In this document: piece after piece, positions 7,914-15,412 of the stretch | Layout of the letters: each line of letters begins with the position of its first letter | How positions within the stretch are numbered: the stretch's first letter is position 1 | Assembly (NCBI GenBank): GCA_030531135.1 | Contig: JAUNOJ010000002.1 | Location: 1-22,165, forward strand | DNA length: 22,165 nucleotides | Direction: 5' to 3' | Source: Sutterellaceae bacterium | GTDB taxonomy: Bacteria > Pseudomonadota > Gammaproteobacteria > Burkholderiales > Burkholderiaceae_F | Position numbers and translations under genes: made by a program | The notes under the pieces: model-generated | Seen by the model: the letters and a program-made list of their open reading frames with translations, nothing else | Databases searched by the model: none | What the model was told of the DNA's origin: nothing

Positions 7914-7929
7914 TTTGACTGAAGTCAAA
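7914..7929. promoter_or_regulatory. FNR/CRP-type palindrome
   Basis: TTTGAC-TGAA-GTCAAA is a perfect inverted repeat whose core TTGAC-N4-GTCAA matches the FNR consensus TTGAT-N4-ATCAA except for one symmetric base. It is centred about 42 bases before a TATTAT -10 candidate for the anaerobic-type cytochrome gene. Oxygen-responsive control is plausible, though the spacing is not a textbook class I or II position. Confidence 0.55.
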
Positions 7930-7981
7930 GGCAAATGAAGAAGTCCTGGGGATTACCCGATATTCCTGAGATGGTTTACCC

Positions 7982-8006
7982 CACCGCGAGGGAAAACCGC
8001 GCGGTG
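7982..8006 (-). terminator. GC-rich hairpin directly after modE
   Basis: CACCGCG at 7982-7988 pairs with CGCGGTG at 8000-8006 across an 11-base loop, a few bases after the modE stop. There is no U-run on either side, so it is terminator-like or an mRNA 3' end stabiliser. Confidence 0.45.
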
Positions 8007-8010
8007 TCGC

Positions 8011-8802
8011 TCAATTAAAGAGTGCCACGACGACGGCTTGAGCCGACACCAAAGCTTGGGCCGTATCGCCCAATTTGAGACCGTGACCGGCGCGACCGAA
8101 TCCCACCAGAGAAGTGCCGCCCGCAAGCCGAATGGTGACTTCGCCGCCTTTGTCGTTTCTAGCCGTTCGAATGACGGTGCCTTTGAGAATGCTCGCTCCT
8201 TTTTGCGGCTCGATTTCACGAGCTATTTCCACTGCCGTAGCTTTGCACAAAGCCAAAAGACGGGTTTGTTGCGTTAAGCCCAAAAGCTGAGCGCTTTCTT
8301 GGGTAAGAGAGGCTTTAAGCGTATTTTCTTCGTCGATTTTAAGTTGCAAGCGCACCATGGCGGGGCCGCGCGCAATGTGCGAGAGTGTGACGGGAAACTG
8401 ATTGCGCATGCTCGTGCGAAGCATCGAGGTGCTCACGGGCATGAGTTCGGGCATGTCGCGCGAAGCAAATTCCGCCAAGACTTTTTCGCGTGCCTGCATC
8501 AGGCGTTCGGACAACTCCAAGACGGTCAAGCCCGTCGGAGTCAGAACTGTGCCGCCGCCTTTGGTGCCGCCTACAGCCTTTTCGAGTAAGGGCGCCCCGG
8601 TGAGATTGCCGAGCGTTTCGATGGCCTGCCACGCGGCTTTATAACTGACATTAGCCAAGCGAGCAGCCTCCGAGATCGAACCCGTTTCGTGGATGCGGCG
8701 CAAGATATTGATGCGCTTGTCGACCATCTGTTCGAGCTGGCGCGTCAAGGCGATGGGATCTGCAACATGGTTTTCGGTAGCGGCGTCAATTGGTTCGGTC
8801 AT
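8011..8802 (-). CDS. modE: Molybdate-responsive regulator ModE
   Basis: ModE binds molybdate and then controls molybdate-uptake and molybdoenzyme genes. The 263-residue product has an N-terminal winged helix-turn-helix (about 20-115) with GSISEAARLANVSYKAAWQAIETL and the KGGGTVLTPTG wing typical of ModE. Two Mop domains follow (about 125-190 and 195-262), the second including KGTVIRTARNDKGGEVTIRL. E. coli ModE has 262 residues. I start at the ATG at 8802; the longer frame to 8814 would need a TTG start. It is divergent from modABC, and the shared region contains ModE-like half-sites, as in enterobacteria. Confidence 0.95.
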   Translation of the reverse strand: MTEPIDAATENHVADPIALTRQLEQMVDKRINILRRIHETGSISEAARLANVSYKAAWQAIETLGNLTGAPLLEKAVGGTKGGGTVLTPTGLTVLELSERLMQAREKVLAEFASRDMPELMPVSTSMLRTSMRNQFPVTLSHIARGPAMVRLQLKIDEENTLKASLTQESAQLLGLTQQTRLLALCKATAVEIAREIEPQKGASILKGTVIRTARNDKGGEVTIRLAGGTSLVGFGRAGHGLKLGDTAQALVSAQAVVVALFN

Positions 8803-8922
8803 GGGCAAGCTCAAAAAGAAATCAAAGGCAATCTCAAAAGTCTAAGGGAGTACAGGGCTTTTTGCCTAGAAAATACGTCTTTTGACGGAGAAAAACGACA
8901 AAAATGATCCGCCGATAGTTTA

Positions 8923-8966
8923 GCGCTATTAACAAAAAGAATAGCGCGTGGTAAGCTCACGCTATT
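8923..8966. promoter_or_regulatory. ModE operator between modE and modA
   Basis: GCGCTATT at 8923-8930 and AATAGCGC at 8940-8947 are a perfect 8-bp inverted repeat with a 9-base spacer, resembling the CGxTATATA half-sites of the E. coli ModE box. A third half-site, CACGCTATT, follows at 8958-8966 and pairs with the second around GCGTG/CACGC. The element lies about 90 to 130 bases before modA. Adjacency to modE supports the assignment. Confidence 0.65.
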
Positions 8967-9053
8967 CATGTTTTGAATCCCGAAATGGCGATTCCGATCG
9001 TTCGTGCGATCCGTTGCCAGGATTAACACTCACTATATCTCTGGAGAACTCCG

Positions 9054-9812
9054 ATGAAGAAGATTTGTCAAGCCGTTGCCGCCGGTCTTTTGGGTTTGGC
9101 TGCCGGTGCAGCCGTTGCCGCCGACGTGCACGTTGCCGTTGCCGCCAACTTTACGGCTCCCGCCAAGGAATTGGCCCCGATGTTCGAAGCCAAGACCGGT
9201 CACAAGCTCGTGTTGAGCTTCGGTTCTACCGGTATGTTCTACGGCCAGATCAAAAACGGCGCTACCTACGACGTGCTTTTGGCTGCCGATGCCAAGACCC
9301 CGAAGAAGGCTATTGACGAAGGCTACGGCGTGAAGGATACGTCCTTTACGTATGCCGTCGGCAAGCTTGTGCTGTGGAGCTCGGACGCCAACAAGGTGCC
9401 GGCTGACGGTGTCAAGCTCTTGGAATCGGGCAACTTCAACAAGTGCGCCGTTGCCAACCCGAAGTTGGCTCCTTACGGCTTGGCCGCTTACGAAACGATG
9501 AAGGCTCTCAAGGTCTTTGACAAGGTTCAGCCCAAGTTCGTCGAAGGCGACAACATCGGCAAGACCTTCAACTTCGTTAAGACTGCCAACGCCGACATCG
9601 GCTTTGTGGCTTTGAGTCAGGTCTTTAAGGACGGCAAGCTCGTGTCCGGTTCCGGTTGGATCGTTCCCGACAATCTCTACAATGCCATCTATCAGGATGC
9701 CGTGTTGTTGAAGCAGGGTAAGGAACAGGCCGCTGCCAAGGAATTCATGCAGTTCTTGCAGGGTCCCGAAGCCGCTAAGGTCAAGGCTGCCTACGGTTAC
9801 GGCAACAAGTAA
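9054..9812 (+). CDS. modA: Periplasmic molybdate-binding protein ModA
   Basis: ModA captures molybdate (and tungstate) in the periplasm and delivers it to ModBC. The 252-residue product begins with a signal peptide (KK, hydrophobic 7-20, cleavage near AVAA-D at 22-24). The mature protein starts DVHVAVAANF, then has the ligand-loop motif FGSTGMFYGQI, LLAADAKTPKKA and the C-terminal-domain motif ADIGFVALSQV. Length matches the family (257 in E. coli). GGAG lies seven bases before the ATG. It is the first gene after the ModE operator and is followed by two hairpins, the second a strong terminator, before modB. Confidence 0.96.
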   Translation: MKKICQAVAAGLLGLAAGAAVAADVHVAVAANFTAPAKELAPMFEAKTGHKLVLSFGSTGMFYGQIKNGATYDVLLAADAKTPKKAIDEGYGVKDTSFTYAVGKLVLWSSDANKVPADGVKLLESGNFNKCAVANPKLAPYGLAAYETMKALKVFDKVQPKFVEGDNIGKTFNFVKTANADIGFVALSQVFKDGKLVSGSGWIVPDNLYNAIYQDAVLLKQGKEQAAAKEFMQFLQGPEAAKVKAAYGYGNK

Positions 9813-9825
9813 TCGAGCGGACATG

Positions 9826-9851
9826 ACGGGCGCATGAAACAGGGCGCCCGT
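9826..9851 (+). repeat. Stable hairpin after modA
   Basis: ACGGGCGC at 9826-9833 pairs perfectly with GCGCCCGT at 9844-9851 around a 10-base loop, 14 bases after the modA stop. With no U-run it is more likely an mRNA 3' stabiliser than a terminator. Confidence 0.6.
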
Positions 9852-9868
9852 ACAAAAACCGATCTCGT

Positions 9869-9917
9869 ACGCCTCCTTAGTTCGTGACGAATCGATAAGG
9901 GAGGCGTTTTGTTTTAT
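9869..9917 (+). terminator. Intrinsic terminator between modA and modB
   Basis: ACGCCTCC(TTA) at 9869-9879 pairs with (TAA)GGGAGGCGT at 9896-9907 with one bulge, and an inner TTCG/CGAA stem lies in the loop. TTTTGTTTT follows directly. It precedes the modB start by about 20 bases, so modBC depend on read-through or on a promoter not recognised here. Confidence 0.85.
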
Positions 9918-9937
9918 CTGTCAAAAGAAAAAGCGCT

Positions 9938-10630
9938 ATGCAGGGAATTTCGCTAGAACCCGTCTGGCTCAGTCTGGAATTGGCGGCCGTCACCACGATC
10001 GTTTTGCTGGTGTTGGCCACGCCCTTGTCCTGGTGGTTGTCTCGCACCAAAAGCTGGTGGAGGGCTCCCGTCGGTGCGTTGGTGACGTTGCCTTTGGTGT
10101 TACCGCCGTCCGTGTTGGGTTTTTATATCCTCGTTGCCATGGGACCGCACGGTCCTTTGGGACAGCTCACGCAGTCGTTGGGGCTCGGTTTGATGACCTT
10201 TACCTTTCCCGGTCTGATCGTGGGCTCCATCATCTATTCGTTGCCCTTTGCCGTTCAGCCCCTGCAGGCGGCATTCGAATCCATCGGTCCTCGCCCAATG
10301 GAAGTGGCTTCGACCTTGGGCGCAAAGCCGCTGGACGCCTTCTTTTCCGTCGTTTTGCCTTTGGCTCGTCCGGGCTTTTTCACTGCGATGGTTTTGACCT
10401 TTGCCCATACTGTGGGCGAATTCGGTGTGGTGCTGATGATCGGTGGCAATATTCCGGGCAAGACGCAGGTGGTTTCGACCGAAATCTATACCTTCGTAGA
10501 AGCCATGGAATATGACAAAGCGCATTGGTTGGCGGGCGGTATGCTCGTCTTTTCCTTCATCGTTCTGTTGACCGTCACATTGTTTAACCGTCGTGCCCAG
10601 GCCATGGGCGTAGCTTCGGGAGCGCCCTAA
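9938..10630 (+). CDS. modB: Molybdate ABC transporter permease ModB
   Basis: The 230-residue inner-membrane protein has about five or six hydrophobic segments starting at residue 10. The cytoplasmic EAA loop that docks the ATPase is [20 protein letters not shown] at 122-141. Other ModB hallmarks are [15 protein letters not shown] and [21 protein letters not shown]. Length is close to E. coli ModB (229). The ribosome binding site before the ATG at 9938 is weak and A-rich. The stop codon directly abuts the modC start. A terminator upstream separates it from modA. Confidence 0.95.
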   Translation: MQGISLEPVWLSLELAAVTTIVLLVLATPLSWWLSRTKSWWRAPVGALVTLPLVLPPSVLGFYILVAMGPHGPLGQLTQSLGLGLMTFTFPGLIVGSIIYSLPFAVQPLQAAFESIGPRPMEVASTLGAKPLDAFFSVVLPLARPGFFTAMVLTFAHTVGEFGVVLMIGGNIPGKTQVVSTEIYTFVEAMEYDKAHWLAGGMLVFSFIVLLTVTLFNRRAQAMGVASGAP

Positions 10631-11746
10631 ATGTCGAAATTGATTTCTGCCGTTTCGGCCGCTCAAAGCGAAGCCGATCGTATTCGTATTTACTTGTCGC
10701 GTTCAACGGGCTTTACGCTCGATTGCGACATCACGTTGCCGCAGGAAGCCGCCGTGACGGTTTTCTTCGGGCCTTCGGGTTGCGGCAAGACCACGATTTT
10801 GCGCGCGGCTGCGGGCTTGGAAAAGGCGCCGGGCTTTGTGCGTATTGCCGGGCAAACGTGGCAGGACGATGAAAACAAACTGTTTGTGCCCACCTACGCG
10901 CGGCGCATCGGCTACGTGTTTCAGGAGGCAAGCCTCTTTACGCACTTAAATGTCATCGACAACTTGCGCTACGGCTTAAAGCGCATTGCCGACAAAGATG
11001 CCGAAGGTCGTCTCAAGGAAGCCGTGGATTTGCTCGGCATCGGGCATCTTCTCAATCGCCGAACCAACGAGCTTTCGGGCGGCGAACGCCAGCGCTGTGC
11101 CATTGCCAGAAGCTTGGCAATTCGTCCGTCGGCACTGTTTATGGACGAACCCTTGTCGGCTTTGGATCAGGCACGTCGTCGCGAAATCATGCCCTGGCTT
11201 GAACGCATCAAGCGCGAACTCAAGGTGCCGATTCTGTATGTGACGCACTCCGAAGACGAAGTGATGCGCTTGGCCGACCAACTCGTGTTGATGAATCAGG
11301 GCAAGATTGTCGACGCCGGTCCCGTTGCCGGCGTCTGGCTCAAGCGTTTGCAAAAAGAGTCGGCCGCAACGCACCGTTCCAGCTTGATGATCGGCGCCGT
11401 GGCCGAAAAAGACGCTCAGTGGTCTTTGATGAAGATTGCTTGCGGCAGCGCCCATTTCTGGGTGAAAGACACCGGTGCCGCTATCGGAGAAACGGTTCGC
11501 GTGACGGTGCACTCCGAAAACGTGTCGGTGTCCGTAGACAAACCCTCGACCACGAGTATTCAAAACGTATTCCAAGCACGTTTAACGCACATTCGTCGCG
11601 ATTCGGACGCCTCTCGCGTCATGCTCGAACTCGATTGCGAGGGTTCGGTCATCATTGCCGAAGTGACGGCACGCGCCGCCAACGAATTGCAGTTAAAGGA
11701 AATGATGCCCGTTTGGGTACAGGTCAAATCGGTATCGATCTGCTAA
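10631..11746 (+). CDS. modC: Molybdate ABC transporter ATP-binding protein ModC
   Basis: This cytoplasmic ATPase powers molybdate import. Walker A is GPSGCGKTT at 47-55, the ABC signature LSGGERQR at 148-155, Walker B ends in MDEP at 171-174, and the H-loop His is H206. The C-terminal part (about 300-371) is a Mop/TOBE domain that senses molybdate in ModC proteins. Length is 371 against 352 in E. coli, with roughly 15 extra residues at the N-terminus. The ATG directly follows the modB TAA; GGGAG inside modB nine bases upstream serves as its ribosome binding site, indicating translational coupling. A bidirectional terminator ends the operon. Confidence 0.95.
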   Translation: MSKLISAVSAAQSEADRIRIYLSRSTGFTLDCDITLPQEAAVTVFFGPSGCGKTTILRAAAGLEKAPGFVRIAGQTWQDDENKLFVPTYARRIGYVFQEASLFTHLNVIDNLRYGLKRIADKDAEGRLKEAVDLLGIGHLLNRRTNELSGGERQRCAIARSLAIRPSALFMDEPLSALDQARRREIMPWLERIKRELKVPILYVTHSEDEVMRLADQLVLMNQGKIVDAGPVAGVWLKRLQKESAATHRSSLMIGAVAEKDAQWSLMKIACGSAHFWVKDTGAAIGETVRVTVHSENVSVSVDKPSTTSIQNVFQARLTHIRRDSDASRVMLELDCEGSVIIAEVTARAANELQLKEMMPVWVQVKSVSIC

Positions 11747-11772
11747 CGATCGGTCATTCGTTCTGAGGAAAA

Positions 11773-11815
11773 AGAAGCCGGCTGTCGGAGTTTGATTCGA
11801 CAGTCGGCTTTTCTT
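11773..11815. terminator. Bidirectional intrinsic terminator
   Basis: A 13-bp stem with one G-T pair, 11775-11787 with 11798-11810, closes a 10-base loop. TTTTCTT follows on the plus strand and TTCTTTTT on the minus strand. It serves both modC and the convergent DcuC-family gene. Confidence 0.85.
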
Positions 11816-11836
11816 AGGGGAAGGTTTTGAGAGAAA

Positions 11837-13207
11837 TCAGATTCCGGTGTTAAAAATCATGTTCATTGTCCAGATCACGGCAAAACCGATGATGCATGGG
11901 ATTGCGGTGCGGCGGCAAATGGCAATCGGGCTGACGCCGGCAGCCAGTGCCGCAGCGATCACGCATCCGGCAACAGGACTCATGGAGCGAAATACGGTAC
12001 CGGCCAAGTGCATCGGATTGACCATGCCGCCCAAGTTGCCGCCGAGGCTGGCGTGAATGTCTTGCGAAAGCGATGCAAAGGTGGCAAACGCTGCGATGGC
12101 CGAGCCGACCAACAGCGTCAGACCGCCCGTGATGGCCGACAGAACTGCCGTCATGCCCGTGACCCCAAAACCGGTGTCGAAAGCCAAATTGATGATACCG
12201 TCCACAAGACCGCAAACGCGCAGAGAAGTGGCAAAAACTTCGGCACAGATGATCAAGGCAACGATGCCGCCGAACATTTGTCCCATCTTCTTAAACATAG
12301 CCATGGCGTCTTGAAATACCCCCTTAATGTCGCGTCGACGAATCAACTCGATGATGACGACGACAAGCCAGGTCAAAAAGAGCACTTGATTCACGCCGAG
12401 TTTGACGGAGCTGATACCGAACTTGGAGAAGATAAACAGCAAAACGATGGGCACAAAGGGGAAAGCGGCATACCAAACGGGGCAATCGCGCTCCTCTGTT
12501 TTCTTTTCAATAACCGATTCGCCGTAGACATCGTCCTTTTTACCGTCGAAATAGCGCTGAATGAAGAATACGGCTACAGCCATGGCAAGCAAAGCCGGAA
12601 CTGTGCAAATGAGCTGGTATTCGACCATGTAGGCGGTCGGATCCAATCCGACGGTTTTGGCAGCCAACTGCTGAGTACCGAAAAGCGGTCCGGTACACAA
12701 AGAAGTCGAAAGAACAATGGTGGAAGCGGCGGCAGCAGAGGACACACCCACGCGGGTCAAAATCGGGTAGAAACTCACCAACAACAGCATAGTCAGGCCG
12801 GCAGCCGAAATAATCACGACGTTGAGGAGTTGCCCGAGAATAAAAGCCAATGCAAGCAACAGGTACGGGCTCGACAGACGATTGAGGGGGTCGGCCACAA
12901 GTTTGACCAATGCGTTGGATGCACCGATTTGAGACATATATCCGGCAAATCCGCCCGAAACCATGATGATCATGCCGATGCCGCCGACTTGTTTGATGGC
13001 AACGCTCGTCAACAGTTGCACCGGATCAAAACCGACAAAACCCGTGGACTTTGCACCTTGCGGGAGAATATTGTCGACGCCGCACAGGATGGAAACATAG
13101 AGAATGACTAGGCCGCCAGCTAGCAAAATCATTTGAGACGGATAGCGTTTGATGAGCATCCAGCCGGCTATGAAGGTAACAATGACGGCAACAAGTATGG
13201 GTATCAT
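11837..13207 (-). CDS. DcuC-family C4-dicarboxylate (anaerobic) transporter
   Basis: The 456-residue product is almost entirely hydrophobic, with about 12 membrane segments and a charged loop near 225-245. Sequence features such as GGIGMIIMVSGGFAGYMSQIGAS, LGQLLNVVIISAAGLTMLLLVSFYPIL and the C-terminal NPMHLAGTVFRSMSPVAGC fit the DcuC family, which exports succinate or exchanges it for fumarate in anaerobic cells. Other members of the superfamily carry other carboxylates, so the substrate is not certain. AAGGAG lies before the ATG at 13207. It is divergent from a LysR gene (180 bases between starts) that probably controls it, and it ends at a shared terminator. Confidence 0.88.
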   Translation of the reverse strand: MIPILVAVIVTFIAGWMLIKRYPSQMILLAGGLVILYVSILCGVDNILPQGAKSTGFVGFDPVQLLTSVAIKQVGGIGMIIMVSGGFAGYMSQIGASNALVKLVADPLNRLSSPYLLLALAFILGQLLNVVIISAAGLTMLLLVSFYPILTRVGVSSAAAASTIVLSTSLCTGPLFGTQQLAAKTVGLDPTAYMVEYQLICTVPALLAMAVAVFFIQRYFDGKKDDVYGESVIEKKTEERDCPVWYAAFPFVPIVLLFIFSKFGISSVKLGVNQVLFLTWLVVVIIELIRRRDIKGVFQDAMAMFKKMGQMFGGIVALIICAEVFATSLRVCGLVDGIINLAFDTGFGVTGMTAVLSAITGGLTLLVGSAIAAFATFASLSQDIHASLGGNLGGMVNPMHLAGTVFRSMSPVAGCVIAAALAAGVSPIAICRRTAIPCIIGFAVIWTMNMIFNTGI

Positions 13208-13304
13208 GGAAATGGTCTCCTTACGTTAGCGGGAGCTTATGCGCAAATTCGAATGGGCAGTTGCGATTGGGGGGTTGTCGGAAATTGGTACAAGCCCGCT
13301 TTTC

Positions 13305-13357
13305 TTTTGCAATTTTTTCATGTAACTTTATTGTTCGGCAATGACAGGTTTTGCAAT
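13305..13357. repeat. Direct repeat TTTTGCAAT and a small palindrome in the DcuC/LysR intergenic region
   Basis: TTTTGCAAT occurs at 13305-13313 and again at 13349-13357, 44 bases apart (about four helical turns). ATTG-TTCGG-CAAT lies between them at 13330-13342 and is compatible with a LysR T-N11-A site. These may be binding sites of the LysR protein encoded alongside; this is tentative. Confidence 0.35.
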
Positions 13358-13387
13358 GGTTATGCGTTTTTGAGATAGGAGGGTGCT

Positions 13388-14353
13388 TTGGCTCAGTTAC
13401 CGAAAACCCAGCAGTTGACAATTTTTGAGACGGTTGCGACATCGCGTTCGATCAATGCGGCAGCGCGAGTCTTGGGGTTGCCGCAGTCCACCCTTTCCCG
13501 CTCCATTAAAGAATTGGAAGAAACGCTGAACTGCCAGCTGTTTGTTCGCGGCGGTGCCGGTGTGACGTTGACGCCTGCCGGTCAGTGTTTTCAGCGTTAC
13601 GCGAGCTCCATCGTCAAGGAGCTTCATCAGGCAATCGAGGAAACGGCATGCCTGAACGGAAAATCCGTACATACGGTGTCGTTTGCCGTACCTTCATGCG
13701 TTTCACGCTCGATTCTCAATAGCGCCATGACGCGTTTGATGCAGTCCGTGCCGCAATGTCGCATGAATGTCGAAGTCGTTCCCTTCACGACAAGTTTGGA
13801 GCGAGTCGAACGCGGGATTTTGGATTTTGCCGTCGGCTATGCCAGAGAAAACGTGTCGTTTGCCGGCTTTACCGTCGAGCCTTTGATGCGGTGTCCTTGT
13901 GCCGTGGCTTGTTCGATCGGACACAGTCTTCAAAATGCAACCACGCTAGCCGAGCTTGCCCACGCCAATTGGGTAATCAACGAGGAATTCGAAATTTGGC
14001 AAAAAGAGCAACCGGAAGCATTCAGATTTCAACCGAGCTACACGGTACGCAGTCAAGGGTATTTTCTGACGAATCAAATGGTCGGCAAGAACGGCTTTTT
14101 GGCCTTGTTGTCTTCCGTGCAACTGAGAAGACACCGCGACCATCTGACGATGATTCCCTTGCGAGGATTTCAAGCCAGCACGGACTATGTGCTCGCCTAT
14201 CCCAAGAACCGTCCGAGAACACCGTTGACCGAACGACTGATTGCTTATTTGCATCAGGAGGCCGACAACTACGATTGGAATGTTTGGGAAATCGAAGAGG
14301 GAAGCCCCGATACCCCGTTTAGGTCGCAAATGCGGGATATGGGGCCTCAGTAG
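13388..14353 (+). CDS. LysR-family transcriptional regulator (divergent from the DcuC carrier)
   Basis: The 321-residue product has a LysR winged helix-turn-helix at about residues 8-67, including SRSINAAARVLGLPQSTLSRSIKELEE and LFVRGGAGVTLTPAG. An effector-binding domain follows (about 95-300). No ATG fits the N-terminus; the TTG at 13388 is preceded by AGGAGG five bases upstream, a near-perfect Shine-Dalgarno, so I accept TTG as the start. Its divergent position points to the DcuC-family carrier as target. It ends seven bases before the stop of the convergent SGNH hydrolase gene, with no terminator between. The ligand is unknown; a carboxylate would fit the context. Confidence 0.93.
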   Translation: MAQLPKTQQLTIFETVATSRSINAAARVLGLPQSTLSRSIKELEETLNCQLFVRGGAGVTLTPAGQCFQRYASSIVKELHQAIEETACLNGKSVHTVSFAVPSCVSRSILNSAMTRLMQSVPQCRMNVEVVPFTTSLERVERGILDFAVGYARENVSFAGFTVEPLMRCPCAVACSIGHSLQNATTLAELAHANWVINEEFEIWQKEQPEAFRFQPSYTVRSQGYFLTNQMVGKNGFLALLSSVQLRRHRDHLTMIPLRGFQASTDYVLAYPKNRPRTPLTERLIAYLHQEADNYDWNVWEIEEGSPDTPFRSQMRDMGPQ

Positions 14354-14360
14354 AGGTCGG

Positions 14361-15158
14361 CTATTGCCAACCGTTGAAGTCGCGTACGGTTTCCCATGCA
14401 ATCTTTTGTAGGAAAGCCGCTTCGTCTTCGGTGACAGTCAAATCGTCGAAACGGCCGTAGTAAGGCAAGCCCTCGGGACTTGTTTCAAAGAGCGATGCAA
14501 AGAAGACGGCGGCTTCCAGGTAGGATCCGGCAACCGTCGGATGACGTCGATCGGTGCGAATCAGCGCCAGTGACGGACGTTGGCGTTGCGCGCGTTCAAA
14601 AGCAATGCCGCATGGAACGGCGGGGCAGGCGCATTCGTTGGCCACGGTAACGATCGAGTCGGCCAAGGCACGCGTCATTCCCGGTCGGTCGCTGTAACCC
14701 CAACTGATCATCAAAAGGGGATCGGCACCACTGGCTTTCACGGCCTGTGTGTGTCGATGCGCAAATTCGCGAAACAGTCCGCTCAATTCGGGGTGAATCG
14801 GCCCTTGAGTACTGTCGACCATCAATACGGCATCGAAGATTTTTCCGTCCGGATAATCGATGAATTCGAACTTATTTTCAACAGTGATTCGATAGCTGCG
14901 AAGGCCGTTGGGACGAAGGTAGCTTTTGACATCGTGCCAGTAAAGGCCGGCGCCCCCGATGCCGACCATCGTCACTTCAATCTTTCGATTTGCCGCTTTG
15001 GCGAAGCCTTGCAGAAAGGACGAAACCCCGCAGTTATAAAACATCAGAGAATTTCCGACGAGAAGAACTTTTTTAACCGGACCGCTGAGACGGGTGACCT
15101 TGGGATGGACGCCGTAGTCAAGATCGAAAGACGGGTCGCAAGGAGTGGTCGCGTTCAT
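14361..15158 (-). CDS. SGNH/GDSL-like hydrolase, cytoplasmic
   Basis: The 265-residue product shows block I as VLLVGNSLMFYN with the likely nucleophile S37 in GNSL instead of GDSL. A block II-like GIGGAG follows, then MISWGYSD where the canonical GxND block would lie, and a C-terminal TDRRHPTVAGSYLEA with D203 and H206 as the likely Asp-x-x-His pair. The pattern recalls the DUF4886-type branch of the SGNH superfamily. Members are esterases or carbohydrate deacetylases; the substrate here is unknown. No signal peptide is seen. I chose the ATG at 15158 because GGAG lies seven bases before it; a longer frame to 15227 lacks support. It is tail-to-tail with the LysR gene. Confidence 0.8.
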   Translation of the reverse strand: MNATTPCDPSFDLDYGVHPKVTRLSGPVKKVLLVGNSLMFYNCGVSSFLQGFAKAANRKIEVTMVGIGGAGLYWHDVKSYLRPNGLRSYRITVENKFEFIDYPDGKIFDAVLMVDSTQGPIHPELSGLFREFAHRHTQAVKASGADPLLMISWGYSDRPGMTRALADSIVTVANECACPAVPCGIAFERAQRQRPSLALIRTDRRHPTVAGSYLEAAVFFASLFETSPEGLPYYGRFDDLTVTEDEAAFLQKIAWETVRDFNGWQ

Positions 15159-15348
15159 GAGGTGCTCCAAGGAAGGTATATCAAAAAATGCACGGTGCCG
15201 ACGTTCGATTTTGTGAGTCGGCAACAATGACGGTATGTTGACGCGAAGTCGGCGAAACTGCTATTGCAAAAAATGTATAGGTTCTGCAAATTCGGCATGC
15301 CTTTGATTGCAATCGGTCAGCGAAAAAACAAATTAAATTTGCTCGAAA

Positions 15349-15395
15349 TTTACGAATGGGTTTTTGTTCGCATATAATTGAACTGACTAGTCAGT
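15349..15395 (+). promoter_or_regulatory. Promoter with TetR-type operator for the ybhGFSR-like operon
   Basis: A -35 TTTACG (15349-15354) and a perfect -10 TATAAT (15373-15378) are separated by 18 bases. ACTGACTAGTCAGT at 15382-15395 is a perfect 14-bp palindrome over the predicted start point. A repressor bound there would block RNA polymerase. The TetR gene at the end of the operon is the obvious candidate. Confidence 0.8.
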
Positions 15396-15412
15396 CATAT
15401 AAGAGGACGAAA

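Noticed and set aside
9033..9824. 263-codon open frame antisense to modA
   Set aside because: It mirrors the modA codons completely and has no start signal or domain.
12008..13111. 367-codon open frame opposite the DcuC-family gene
   Set aside because: The product is very polar, rich in Asn, Gln, Asp and His, as expected for the complement of a hydrophobic membrane-protein gene.
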